From the NCBI GenBank assembly GCA_034401795.1, contig CM067360.1, forward strand, positions 47,772,260 through 47,836,259: 64,000 bases of DNA, written 5' to 3'. Position numbers and translations under genes: made by a program. Shown here in pieces: positions 46,503 through 57,286 of this stretch. The DNA comes from Chaetoderma sp. LZ-2023a (taxonomy: Eukaryota > Mollusca > Caudofoveata > Chaetodermatida > Chaetodermatidae). Every line of letters starts with the position of its first letter. Position 1 is the first letter of the stretch. Below the pieces are notes generated by a model, which did not search any database, had not been told where the DNA came from, and worked only from the letters and a program-made list of their open reading frames with translations.

Positions 46503-46903
46503 TGCAGAAACCATTTAACTCTTAAATTTCTTTAAAGAAATTTTCATTTTCTCATAGAAAATGTCCATTTGCAGATCAAGAGGATCAATTTTTAAAATGT
46601 ATCACTAGAATGCCTAGCAGTGATAAATCTTCAAAACTAATCTTCTCCTGGACATTTCTCTGGACCACTGCAGAAGCTGTTTTTGGCCAGTTTGAGTGTT
46701 AACCCTTGCCACTCTGATGTAAATATTCTATCTTTCATTGTGTCAATATCACAGAAACTGGTGTACATTTTTCAACAATATAGGTGGAAGATGTTGCTGT
46801 TTATGACAGCACCATCTCCCATCAAATTTGTTGAAAAATGAACACCAGTTCATCTTTTAATTTAATTTGAAAATTTTTTTGACACCAGAGTGGTAGGGGT
46901 TAA
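46503..46903. repeat. Family 1 MITE abutting a family 3 MITE
   Basis: Family 1 covers about 46,503-46,703 (half of the hairpin tip is lost). Family 3 covers 46,698-46,903 (GTTAACCCTTGCCACTCTGA to GTGGTAGGGGTTAA). They share the GTTAACCC junction. Confidence 0.7.
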
Positions 46904-46981
46904 AGGCTAGTTTACCATTGTCCTCATATTTCAATCTATTGGATGCACTACCAGGAAATTCCCATAAAAAATAAAGCATCC

Positions 46982-47417
46982 CCTGCTAGCTTGGTCACTC
47001 AGTGTCCACTGCTAGCTTGGTCATTCAGTGTCCACTGCTAGCTTGGTCATTCAGTGTCCACTGCTAGCTTGGTCATTCAGTGTCCACTGCTAGCTTGGTC
47101 ATTCAGTGTCCACTGCTAGTTTGGTCATTCAGTGTCCACTGCTAGTTTGGTCATTCAGTCTCCACTGCTAGTTTGGTCATTCAGTCTCCACTCCTAGCTT
47201 GGTCATTCAGTGTCCACTGCTAGCGCAGTCATTCAGTGTCCACTGCTAGCTTGGTCATTCAGTGTCCACTGCTAGTTTGGTCATTCAGTGTCCACTGCTA
47301 GTTTGGTCATTCAGTGTCCACTGCTAGCTTGGTCATTCAGTCTCCACTGCTAGCTTGGTCATTCAGTGTCCACTGCTAGCGCAGTCATTCAGTGTCCACT
47401 GCTAGTGCGGTCATTGC
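46982..47417. repeat. 26-bp satellite, about 16-17 units
   Basis: Unit CCACTGCTAGCTTGGTCATT + CAGTGT. Variants include TTTGG and GCGCAG in place of CTTGG; the GCGCAG variant recurs 156 bp (six units) apart, at 47,221 and 47,377. Confidence 0.9.
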
Positions 47418-47717
47418 CAAGCATTTTGAACAGTCAACACGTGCCCACTCAATTTGTTCGCAGAGGCGAATAATCTGGGGTGGGGATGGGATTCCCTTCA
47501 TCTATATCATGTCATCATTACTAAATATCAAACTCATCAAAAATGAATGACTGGACGCTTACTTTGATTTGCAGGTTTTGATTTCCTGATTCCTGGCTTG
47601 TTAACATTTTAACGGCAAAGAGCATTGAAGGGACAGATAACTCTGATAGGGTTAAACAGTATTTTACAGTTACCTTCCTTGAGATGAGTAGAATAAACAA
47701 TACAAATACTGCATAGA
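47418..47717. other. Non-coding stretch
   Basis: Nothing recognised between the 26-bp satellite and the GT tract. Confidence 0.35.
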
Positions 47718-47776
47718 TCTGTGTGCATGTGTGCATGCGAGTGTGTGCGCACGCGCAGGTGTGTGCGTGCATGCAC

Positions 47777-47820
<44 letters not shown>

Positions 47821-47905
47821 ATCATAAACATGGTGTGTGTATGCATGTGCGTATGCATGTGCGTATGCGTGTGTGTCTGTGCGTGCGTGCATGTGCATCC
47901 ATGCG
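47718..47905. repeat. (GT)n-rich microsatellite
   Basis: A pure GT core at about 47,779-47,819, flanked by GTGCAT and GTGCG variants. All overlapping ORFs (Cys/Val- and His/Thr-rich) are compositional. Confidence 0.9.
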
Positions 47906-48309
47906 TTAGTGCACGCACGTTCGGTGCATGCATATCCAGTTCTACAGCTCATCACTCCAATAGAGCATGTTTCCAGAAGTCTGGAAGGGCCAAAAGATCA
48001 CTTTCTATTTCCTTACACACTATGAATCTATGATCTAATTCCTTTAAAATGCAATCAATTTGATATATATACGGAAGTGTTTTTTTCAATCATTTCATGG
48101 AAATTAGCATAATAATGAGCGACTTATGGACAATTCATATAGCTAATTTTAATGGATTTATGATGGTTTGCGGCAGAATCGAACAGAAGATAATTCAGCT
48201 TTACATGCTTTCTCATCCTAATTTATTTTATTTTATTGAGAACCATAGTGATTGATCTTTGATGCACGCCTCACATTCCGAAAATTAAGTAGCAATATCA
48301 TTGCCACAA
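47906..48309. other. AT-rich non-coding stretch
   Basis: No gene or repeat recognised; ends at the DIRS copy 2 left boundary. Confidence 0.35.
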
Positions 48310-48640
48310 AACCCCCAACAGACCCCCCTTTAGTGGGTTGGTCTGTAGTTTTATTAACCACTATAAAAACATACTTACCGTTCAATCACTACTTGCTAAA
48401 TCAAATATCTGCATTTAGCTATCAGAATAAAGTTTTTATTCTTGCCTATACACTCCCTAATGCCTATACCATCACCATGTAGACCCTCCACCAGGCTTCT
48501 GGTAGAGGGACCCCCTGCATTAGCCTTACAATAGACTGGCACCAGTCTATACTCACTCCTTGGTGACGCTTGTCACTAAGCACGCTCGCGCATGCGCAGT
48601 AGGTCCCACTTGTGAAATCTGAATCACTTTTCTAAATTTA
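48310..48640. repeat. DIRS copy 2, left (3') inverted terminal repeat with extension
   Basis: The outer part (AACCCCCAACAGACCCCCCT onward) is unique to this end. From about 48,384 it is the reverse complement of 55,895-56,150. Confidence 0.85.
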
Positions 48641-48702
48641 AGTGCTGTACATCCAGCCTAGATTCTCAAATCAATACCCAGCGGGGTGGCTGAGACCGGG
48701 TC

Positions 48703-48835
48703 GTAGTGATTGAACGGTAAGTATGTTTTTATAGTGGTTAATAAAACTACAGACCAACCCACTAAAGGGGGGTCTGTTGGGGGTTGTTATTACACCACAA
48801 AAACATCCATTACCGTTCAATCACTACTTGCTAAA
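48703..48835. repeat. DIRS copy 2, internal complementary region
   Basis: 48,703-48,785 complements the left end and 48,783-48,835 the right end, sharing GTT (AAC) at the join. Confidence 0.85.
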
Positions 48836-49061
48836 CCCGTAGATTTGGTCAGTGCCCCACTACGAAACTTTGGTGGGAGGTGATTTGAGAATCCATAAGC
48901 AAGGATAAAAATCAAACCAAACATAACCAAATGTTAATAACATAACATAATGGTGCATCCTAATCAATCACACAGTGATTAACAACCAAATAAAACTTTA
49001 AACATAGATTTAAAACAAAAACCAAGGAACAACTCTCACCATTCTCCGCAGACGCACGGTC

Positions 49062-50090
49062 CTAACGAAAATGGTGGGATGTGCTTGGTAAATGGTCTTC
49101 AGCCTTCTTGGTTAAAATAGTAATGTTCCTAAAGAAAGATGCCGCTGCGCTTTGGTCTTTCAAATAAAAAGAGGTAAAAGTAGACTCAGATTTCCATCCT
49201 GCAACTTGCATAACTTCGTCTACAGGAGAGCCAGCAAACAGAGCAAGAGGTAGCCATCCCTCTAACATCATGAGCCTTAATGTGAGAGAGATTGATTTGC
49301 TCAGGAGAAGCAATCTCATAGCATAGTTGAATGGTGTCACAAATCCATCTAGCGATGGATGCTTTAGAGACCGGTCTGGCTACCCCTTCCGCGTAGGGAA
49401 CCCATAAGTGAGACGGATCGGATCTTTTAAAATCGGTACGACGCTTATAAGCCGTAAGAGCTCTGACTGGACACCAAAATCTGTCAGACGGAGAAAACGA
49501 AGATAAGGATTTAAAAATAATCGGCTTAGCTGGATAATGGTTTGATTGTGTCTTAGACAAAAAATCCCTTCTAGGATATAATACCAAACCGTCCCCAGCT
49601 TCAATAAATCTATCCTTTTCAGCGGAAAATGCATGGATCTCAGATCGTCTTCTAGCAGAAGCCGCCGCTACTAGAAAAACCGCCTTAAACGTTAAAAGCT
49701 TTAAGCTAATCGAGGCGATGGGTTCAAAATGATGCCCTGCCAAAACCTGAAGAATCAGCGCCAAGTTCCAGGAAGGTAACGGTTTAGCAATAGGAGGCCG
49801 AATATTACCTAAACCTCTGATGAACCCATTCAGCACCTTAGTATCCTTAACATCCGCATTTAACAAACAAGGAAGAGAAGATGCTAAGGAAAATCTATAT
49901 CCTCTAACAGTGTTAGCAGTCAGATGAAGAGAATCGAACAGATAAGATAAAAAATCTAACACTTGCGATATAGAAACAGAATCGGGCACGAGATCATAAT
50001 TTGAGCACCATTCTCCGAATATCTTAAGTCGACCCTTGTAAACTCTTCGGGTCGACTCCCTCCTGGCCGAATTAATAATTTCCTGAGACC
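49062..50090 (-). pseudogene. DIRS copy 2 tyrosine recombinase, frameshifted C-terminus
   Basis: From NSARRESTRRVYKGRLKIF through AASARRRSEIHAF and HIKAHDVRGMATS the frame is that of the 970-codon ORF. The frame is lost near 49,242. The rest (LFAGSPVDEVMQVAGWKSES, then FTSFYLKDQ with the nucleophilic Tyr) lies in another frame and runs to the stop before 49,062. Catalytic residues are preserved in sequence but not in one frame, so this copy cannot make a full enzyme without correction. Confidence 0.85.
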
Positions 50091-50382
50091 TTGCAGAAAA
50101 TTTATTCTCCGTGACCGAGCACTCGATATTCTCCAAACACACAGACTGAAGATTCCTGGGTTTGGATGAAGGCACGTTCCCCTTACTTGGGATAACAGAT
50201 CTGGGGACACTGGCAACAGACGTGGGAAGTCTACTAGAAGATCGAGAAGGTCTACGAACCAGATCCTTTTTGGCCAAAATCTCGCTATCAACAAAATCTC
50301 GCATACTTGATCCTTGACTTTCTTCAGAACCAAGGGAAGCAGGATAGTCGGAGGGAACGCATACGCGAAGATTCCTGTCCAG
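49956..50382 (-). pseudogene. DIRS copy 2 tail of the RNase H/MT-like region, out of frame
   Basis: GIFAYAFPPTILLPLVLKKV, IARFWPKRIWFVDLLDLLVD and LLPVSPDLLSQ match copy 1's in-frame tail. Alignment with copy 1 shows an 11-nt deletion just upstream (GTAGATGCCCTGTCTCAGTC versus GTGGACGTCC), which throws it out of the RT frame. It overlaps the recombinase frame. Confidence 0.75.
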
Positions 50383-52098
50383 GACGTCCACCGCCAACGC
50401 CTGATCGTCCGGAAAAGGAGACATGAAAGAGGAGATCTGGGCATTCAGAGAGGTCGCGAACAGGTCTACATGGGGACGATCCAGGAGGTTGAAGATCGCT
50501 TTGACAACCGACCACTTTAACTGCCACTCTGTGTGGGCGAATTTGGAAGGACGAGACAACTGATCCGCCAGAAAATTCAGACATCCTGGGACATGGGAGG
50601 ACACCAGGAAAATCTGCTTCATACGACACCACATGAGGAGATTCCACACCTCCAAACAAAGGCGAGACGACTTCGTGCCTCCCTGCTTGTTGATATACGA
50701 GACTACTGTTGAATTGTCTGATCGAATCGAGATCTTGAGGCCCTGCACTTGATCCGACCAAGCAAGGAGAGTCTTCTTGACAGCCCACAATTCCAGAATG
50801 TTGATGTGGGCTGATGACTCCTCTAGGGACCACAGGCCTGAGACCGAAAGGGAACCCCAGACCGCTCCCCATCCCTCCTGGGAAGCGTCTGTAAAGATGA
50901 TCGCTTGAGGAGAAGACTTGACCAGAGGAACACCCATCATCAGCAGAGAGCGATCCTTCCAAAAATCTAGGTGGGGCCTTAAATGCTCTCTGACCGGGAT
51001 CTGATGGTACACTGAATGGGTCGACTGTTTCCACAGGGACATTAGATACATTTGGAAAGGTCTCCTCATCAGCGCCGCCCACGGAATGATGTTCTCGACG
51101 CTGACCATCAAGCCAATCACCCGGAGAAAGAATATTGCTCTGACCACAGTAGAGGATGCCAGAATTTCCATGGCTACTAGGATGGCTTCTACTCTTACCT
51201 CTGAAGGGAAGACTAAGCCTTGACCTAGGTCGAAAGCCACACCTAGGTGGGTGAAAACCTGAGATAGGACCAAAGATGATTTTTCTAGATTTATAACCCA
51301 TCCTAGACTGGAAGCCAGACTGCAGACCTCTGGAATGATGCTTGCCAGAATTGAGGCATATTCTGCTTTTAGCAACCAATCGTCTATGTAAACGTGAAGG
51401 GGAATAGAACGACTGTGCAGAAAACCTGCCACTGCTGACACTAGGTGGGTGAAGAAGAAAGGGGCCGTGGTCTGGCCGAACGGCATGACTCTGAATTGCC
51501 ATACCCTGCCCTTGAACGCGAATCTCATGAATTTTCTGAATGGAGGGTGGATGAGAATGTGAAAGTAGGCGTCCTTGAGATCTATGGACGCTGTCCACAT
51601 GCCTGGACTCAGACTGGCGATAATCTGAGATACCGTCTCCATCTTGAATTTTGGGGTGGATATATGCAGATTTAATCTCTTCAGATTGATGATTGGACGC
51701 CATCCACCTGATTTCTTGGGGACTAGAAATAGAGTTGAGTAGAATCCCGGGTCTACTCTCCAACATGGAACCTCTTCTATAGCCTTCTTCAACAGCATTG
51801 ACTCCAATTTGTCTTCCAGGGCTCCCAACTTCTCCAGATTGGATGGACCTGGAGTCGATTTGGGCTGGTAAGATAGAGGAGGAGGCAGATCTATCCAAGA
51901 CGGTGCATAACCCCAGCGGATTTGATCTAACAGCCAGGAGTCCTGCGCGAGGGCGTGCCAAGTCTCCCAGAACAGAGACAAGCGCCCTCCTACTGGCACG
52001 CTGGGAAGAAGGGATTGCACCGATAGATCCAAAGGTGGTAGAAGAGGAGGAAGGACTGGTAAATGAGAACGGGAAAGGCCTGCCCGGGCTGAGGCCAC
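50382..52098 (-). CDS. DIRS copy 2 reverse transcriptase and RNase H
   Basis: A single open frame. RT motifs: LVPKKSGGWRPIINLKRLN, ASIDLKDAYFHILIH, VMPFGQTTAPF and VYIDDW (catalytic Asps about residues 239-240). RNase H follows: IIFTDASQEGWGAVW, SSAHINILELWAVKKTL, SIRSDNSTVVSYINKQGG, then VDLFATSLNAQISSF. It would copy element RNA and degrade the template. A second frame of 545 codons (50,324-51,961) is open over the whole domain; it is the upstream continuation of the recombinase frame seen in copy 1, not a separate recognisable protein. Confidence 0.9.
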
Positions 52099-52102
52099 CC
52101 CT

Positions 52103-53291
52103 TCAAACCTGTCTAGGTTGAAAACCTCTAGAGGAGCGTCCTCTAGAACTAGACCTGGAACCGCGAGAGAAAAATTGACCCCTTCTCACCTGAGGAGGGG
52201 CTTGACGAACCTGGGCTCTAGGTCTATGTGAGGAAATGGATTTAAAACGATCCTCCTCCACAGATCTGGAATGGGAAGGAGAGGACCGATTAGAGTTCGT
52301 AAAAACCCTTGACGGATAAGCCCCATATTCATCCGGCCTAAGACTCTTCCTCCTGGGAGAGGAGGAGGGACTCTTCACCGCAGAAGTCTCTTTTTACTGA
52401 CGGCCTCAAAATAGAAATCTGATCCCGCAGATCCTTAGCTGATCTAAGACGATCAGACTCCGCCCTAAGGATCGAGGTAGAATTCTGACCGAAAATATCT
52501 GATCCGAAAGGCGGAGCAGATATCAGGTTACTACTGAGGGAATCCGAAATATTCACTCAGCAAGCTTCCTTAACCTTCTCTTAGAGGTGATGAAACCTAG
52601 TGAACGGCAAACTGAATTCAACGAACCTCTTGACAGGTCAGCTAACGAACAAAATATCTCCGGAGGAATCTGACCCCCTTTCTCCTGAGTTTTGAGCATA
52701 GCCTCTGAAAGAAGGGCCAAAAAGTTTGCTGATTTCAACTGAGCCCGACAGACAGACTCCCATCTAAAAAGGTCTGACAAAGATTCTTCCTTAGCCGCTT
52801 CCTTCAGATGCGATGAAAGAACATCCCATGTCGGACCATTAAGAGATTGAGTAGAAGCCAATCTAATGTAATCATCTTTCGGAACCTGAACTGGAGCATC
52901 TACCTTGGGAGTAAGAGAAAAATCTTTCAGTTGGACATCGTTAATGTAAAAATCTAACATGTCTACTACCAAGTTATCTACCGGAAGAACAGAAGGAACA
53001 TTAGCTGAAGAGTCTGAAGATGACAGCGCAGAACCAAACGACGGAGGATCAATCGAAAATTCATCCTGAAGAGGAAGAGATAGAGACGAAGCTATCCATT
53101 GATGAGCCCTAGACCAGTCATCTGGTGAGGCCCTCTCATGATAGAACCTCTTCAGATCCCTGGCCCTGACTGATCTTTGAGTAGCCTTGACAGAAAGGTG
53201 AGACGGAGAAGAAGAAGAAGGAGGACAGATGTCCGAATCTAGCGAAACAGAAGAATCAACGATCCTCAGAGAGGAAGGAGAAGCTAAAGCT
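52103..53291 (-). pseudogene. DIRS copy 2 gag C-terminal part, frame changes
   Basis: Frames 52,553-52,972, 52,338-52,556 and 52,103-52,378 carry successive parts: WDVLSSHLKEAAKEESLSDL, SLADLSRGSLNSVCRSLGF and a basic Arg/Ser tail (SSRGRSSRGFQPRQV). The corresponding region of copy 1 (15,278-16,330) shows the same order. The tail could bind RNA. Confidence 0.65.
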
Positions 53292-55439
53292 CTAGAAGGA
53301 GCGTCCGAGAGTGTCCAATGTCAACGGAGACTGATAAGAAGAACCAACAACACGGGCCTCAGGCTGACTAGAACTGAAAAAATAAGGATCCAACTCACTA
53401 GCTGAAAATCTGGACAAAATTGAAAATCTAGCTGAAATAACAGATCGGTGAAGAGAGGGATCGCGGCTTACTGAAAACAAGGAAAAATCTAAGCCCGAAT
53501 CAACTATCTGGAACTCTAATTCTGGAGACAGAACAACCGAAACAATAGGATCCAAATGATCAAACTCCGGAGAAGATGAAGAATAAGAAGGCAAAGTAGG
53601 AACAGACGGATCAGAAGAAGGTATGTGAGACACCGCAGAATAATTCTGATGAAGGGAAGCCGGAATATGAAGAAAACCTGGAGGCGGAGATATAGATGAT
53701 GGATGAAAAAGAGAAGACGAATTTGAAACATGAGAAGACGAAAAATCCCTAGCAGACAAGCCAGATACAGACGAAGAGGACGGATGACTACTACTCTTCT
53801 GAGAACCTGCTTGAGAGAACAAGGAAGGAGATGAAGAACGAGAGAGAGAGAGAGATACTACCTCACGAAAGGAATGATGACCAAAATCCGACGCCGAAAC
53901 AGACTGAGCACTAGAAGAACGATCAGAATAATGTCTATCAAAAACGGGAGGACCGGCGCGAAAATAACTAGAATCGGAATTAACAGACCCATTACTGGAC
54001 TGGGAATCTGAGTTATTCGGAAGCTCATAACTTGATGCGCAAACAGAAGTTCCAGCCGGGACTGAAACACCGAGACCGGAAATAGAACGCTTCATATCTC
54101 CTAAGCCGGAAGTAGAAAAACTGTCACCAGAAGCGGAAACAGAAAACCCCGAAACGGAACCGGAAGTCGCTTGCAAGGACGGGTCAAAACGACCCGGACA
54201 TGCATAAGTTGAACCGGAAGTGTCTACACCACCCCCGGAACCGGAATTAACCGAAACTGGCCCGGAAAAGGAGGATGTATGCAACAACGGATCCAACTGA
54301 CTCGGATAAGCATAATTCCCACCGGAAGTAGCCACACTACTACCGGAAGAAGAGCCTGACAATCCGGACACTGAACGGTGCATAGACGGGTCCAACAGAC
54401 CCGGATGCACATTCTTCCTACCGGAAGTAGCAGCACTACTACCGGAAGTGGAAGTCGACGAACTGGAAACGGAAGACGACATATGATGCACCGCCGGGTC
54501 CAACAGACCCGGAACTACATTCTTCCTCCCGGAACCGGAAACTCTATAGCCGGACACTGATGAACCGGAAACGGATGTTGACGCATAAGCCCTATTCTCA
54601 TGAGTCACCGGATGTTCAGCCGGGCCAGAAACAATCACGGTGCTCATTTCCGGATGCCCGGTAAAACCAGAAGACATTCCGGACAGCAAACCCGCTTGCC
54701 CGGACAAGCCAGGAGCATAGACGGGTGCTTCTTTAGAGGCGATCGGCGATCTTACCACCTTCCTGGCAATCGGTATCACTGTGAAACGGACCTTAGCTTG
54801 AGGTGACAAATCGGAAGCTTCCGCCCCCAATACCACCGCTTGAGAATTAAGCTGGTCCTCAAGTCTAACATGGTCTTTGACCTGGCTCCTACCGGAGGAT
54901 GCTTTACCAGGTTTCTTTCTTGTCTCGCCGGACTTTCCTTTGGGAGACTTGATTTGATGCCTTGATGTTAAGGAAACCGGCTTTCCCCACTTACGAGATC
55001 GAGACTGGGGGCTAAATTCGGAGTCTGACGACTCCTCTTTAGCGGCCTTAATAGCAGATGTAATACGCTCGTCTAAAGATTTCGTCAATACGTTTGCAAA
55101 GGATTCAAATCTGGCGAATAATGCCATAACCGGATCTGTGATAGAGGAGCTGCCCCTCTCCATTGTTGAAACCGACGTATTAATAGAGGTGGAAGCAGAT
55201 GCTACTGCTTTAGGACCTTCAACAACGGAGGGAGAGCGACCTGAGGGCAACGCAGGCTTAACCACAAAGTCCTTGAAAAACGCTTTAGATACAACCAATG
55301 GCCAACCCTTGCACACTCCACACATTTTTAAAGGGGTGCAGGTGGTACACCTCAGGCAAACATGTCCCGCATAATCCTTAGCGTGAACCCGATCACACTT
55401 ATTCGACGCACACTTTATTTTCTCAGAAGATAATGACAC
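53292..55439 (-). CDS. DIRS copy 2 gag-like protein, N-terminal 715 codons
   Basis: The N-terminus has a zinc-finger-like cluster (CASNKCDRVH, HVCLRCTTCTPLKMCGVCKG). A helical/Ser-rich segment with DPVMALFARFESFANVLTKS follows. A repetitive Ser/Gly region (about residues 270-480) then has repeats G-R-K-N-V-x-P-G-L-L-D-P, Y-A-Y-P-S-Q-L-D-P and Y-A-C-P-G-R-F-D-P, each ending in a Ser run. The C-terminal part has IVSVVLSPELEFQIVDSGLD, found also in copy 1. The frame opens at GTG, not ATG, right after an acceptor-like tract (ATTTTTTATAG), so the true start may be in an upstream exon. It is probably the structural gag; no known capsid fold is recognised. Confidence 0.7.
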   Translation of the reverse strand: MSLSSEKIKCASNKCDRVHAKDYAGHVCLRCTTCTPLKMCGVCKGWPLVVSKAFFKDFVVKPALPSGRSPSVVEGPKAVASASTSINTSVSTMERGSSSITDPVMALFARFESFANVLTKSLDERITSAIKAAKEESSDSEFSPQSRSRKWGKPVSLTSRHQIKSPKGKSGETRKKPGKASSGRSQVKDHVRLEDQLNSQAVVLGAEASDLSPQAKVRFTVIPIARKVVRSPIASKEAPVYAPGLSGQAGLLSGMSSGFTGHPEMSTVIVSGPAEHPVTHENRAYASTSVSGSSVSGYRVSGSGRKNVVPGLLDPAVHHMSSSVSSSSTSTSGSSAATSGRKNVHPGLLDPSMHRSVSGLSGSSSGSSVATSGGNYAYPSQLDPLLHTSSFSGPVSVNSGSGGGVDTSGSTYACPGRFDPSLQATSGSVSGFSVSASGDSFSTSGLGDMKRSISGLGVSVPAGTSVCASSYELPNNSDSQSSNGSVNSDSSYFRAGPPVFDRHYSDRSSSAQSVSASDFGHHSFREVVSLSLSRSSSPSLFSQAGSQKSSSHPSSSSVSGLSARDFSSSHVSNSSSLFHPSSISPPPGFLHIPASLHQNYSAVSHIPSSDPSVPTLPSYSSSSPEFDHLDPIVSVVLSPELEFQIVDSGLDFSLFSVSRDPSLHRSVISARFSILSRFSASELDPYFFSSSQPEARVVGSSYQSPLTLDTLGRSF

Positions 55440-55894
55440 TTCCTATAAAAAATAAGAAATGATGCGAAATAAAGCAACTAGCTTTGAGAAAACCTGAGAA
55501 ATCACAGAGGCTACCACTTGGGCGATTTTAATAAAGTGCCTGAGGAAAGAATCAGTAAAGATTCTGATTAATGTTTGAGAGCACTAGGACCTACGTTACT
55601 AGGAGTGGTACTGGCTATTATTATTATTACATGGCACTCTTGATGGTATATAATAGGCATGGTTACTCTAACCTCGAAAACGGGAGTAGTGACACGAAAA
55701 CTGGTAACTCCAAACGTTAGAGTTACAAACACCTCTAAAACACCATGATATATAAGTTAAACATAACTTAGGAAGAATAGACTTCATGGTAGGCATTCCT
55801 GAGTCAACCTTGTGATAACTGGAAAGTTTCTAGTTAGCAAGCTAAAACTTTTATATCGATTTGATAGCTGACAGTACTGTATAGCCAGCAGAAT
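55440..55894 (-). other. DIRS copy 2 5' leader
   Basis: Non-coding, between the terminal repeat and gag. An acceptor-like tract (ATTTTTTATAG) lies at its 3' edge. Confidence 0.4.
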
Positions 55895-56180
55895 ATTTGA
55901 AAAGTGATTCAGTTTTCACAAGTGGGACCTACTGCGCATGCGCGAGCGTGTTTAGTGACAAGCGTCACCAAGGAGTGAGTACAGACTGGTGCCAGTCTAT
56001 TGTAAGGCTAATGCAGGGGGTCCCTCTACCAGAAGCCTGGTGGAGGGTCTACATGATGGTATAGGCATTAGGGAGTGTATAGGCAAGAATAAAAACTTTA
56101 TTCTGATAGCTAAATGCAGATATTTGATTTAGCAAGTAGTGATTGAACGGTAATGGATGTTTTTGTGGTGTAATAACAAC
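55895..56180. repeat. DIRS copy 2, right (5') inverted terminal repeat
   Basis: Ends GTGGTGTAATAACAAC at 56,180. Core GCGCATGCGCGAGCG and GACTGGTGCCAGTC match the left repeat in inverse. Confidence 0.85.
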
Positions 56181-56404
56181 TAGTATCACTTTAGCAATGG
56201 TGATAAACGTTGGTACATGTAGGTAAAGATTTATCAGATTCTGTAAGACTATTGTATTCCGCCTGTAGATTCATTAAATTCAATTAAAATCAACAATTTT
56301 GGAAAATTTGTTGACACATCTACTTAGACATTAGGAGTTATCTCCCTTGTCTCATATGACCAATAAAGCATTAACTCATTGAAAACAACAAATATACTGG
56401 CTTA

Positions 56405-56573
56405 ACACATTAGCATCTCTAGCTAGCCATAAATGTTCAATTGCAGACTAAGAAAACACTATTTTAGAAAATTGACCACTGGAATGACTGGCTCAACAAC
56501 CGAGGTCGAGCCAGTCATTGCAGTGGTACATTTTCAAATATAATCTTGGTCTGTAAATCGACATTTTCTCTGA
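56405..56573. repeat. Family 1 MITE interrupted by TIR transposon copy B
   Basis: The MITE stem and tip (ACTGGCTCAACAACCGAGGTCGAGCC is an altered tip) run to GACATTTTCTCTGA. After copy B the sequence resumes with AGATTGAAATTCTTTT, resembling the expected MITE continuation (GAAAATTGAAATTTT). Confidence 0.65.
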
Positions 56574-56875
56574 TAGTGGGCCGGATATGTAACAAATTTG
56601 AGGTAAGATGTTCCATTCTGGCAGAAAGCATGAAATTTGGCGTATAGGTGGTTTAAGGTATGCTGAACGTAATTAGATGCAGTGCCACGTGATTCTACCA
56701 AGGGAACCCATTCAAAATGGCGGATTCAAAATGGCCGCCTTCCCAGCAGAAAATCTGCATTACTCAAGTTCTAGATGGAGTAGAGGGCTGGAATTGATGT
56801 CAAATTAAGGGTTTCTTGGGTCACTGGTTATGATTTTACCCATTACAATACTCTAAATAGATAAACATGCTGAAA

Positions 56876-56879
56876 AATA

Positions 56880-56910
<31 letters not shown>

Positions 56911-56940
56911 GTTGTTGTTGCTGTTGTTGTTGTTGTTGTG
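56876..56940. repeat. (ATT)n(GTT)n microsatellite inside copy B
   Basis: The inverse of the tract in copy A at 44,528-44,586; diverged slightly (GTTGCTGTTG). Confidence 0.85.
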
Positions 56941-57286
56941 GTCATGGTTGTCGTCGTCGTTGTAACATTTGTAAATTAGTAGTATTATTGCTAAACGTTT
57001 GTACACACATGTTCCGGGCGGAACATTTTAGAAACAAGTTTTCGCTACTCAAAACAATTGGTCTACACGTTTTCTCCAATAAAAGTAATTGTATGCCAGC
57101 CCCTCGCTTTACCCAAGCATTATTTCGTTGCGGATTTCCATATAATTATTGTAGTTTCCTAAACTCACACTGACTATTTAAATATATCAGGAGAATACAT
57201 AGCTGCATAGCAATCACGCACACGCGTATTGTGCTCTGCTTATAGACAGAGACAATAGCGTATTATATTCTCGCATTCAAGTCAAT

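Larger units (their letters stand above)
48310..56180 (-). mobile_element. DIRS-like tyrosine-recombinase retrotransposon, copy 2 (complete structure)
   Basis: The element is 7.87 kb in the same orientation and plan as copy 1. Both ends carry AAC at the boundary (48,310-48,312 and 56,178-56,180), and that trinucleotide also sits at the junction in the internal complementary region. It is clearly diverged from copy 1, so the two belong to different subfamilies or old lineages, while its own two terminal repeats are close. Lesions: an 11-nt deletion near 50,382, a frameshift near 49,242 that removes the recombinase C-terminus from frame, and two or three frame changes in gag. Confidence 0.9.

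Noticed and set aside
47521-48033. Cys/Val- and His/Thr-rich ORFs
   Set aside because: Compositional artefacts of the (GT)n microsatellite.
50324-51961. 545-codon ORF as an independent gene
   Set aside because: It overlaps RT/RNase H entirely, resembles no protein and is best seen as the upstream extension of the recombinase frame.
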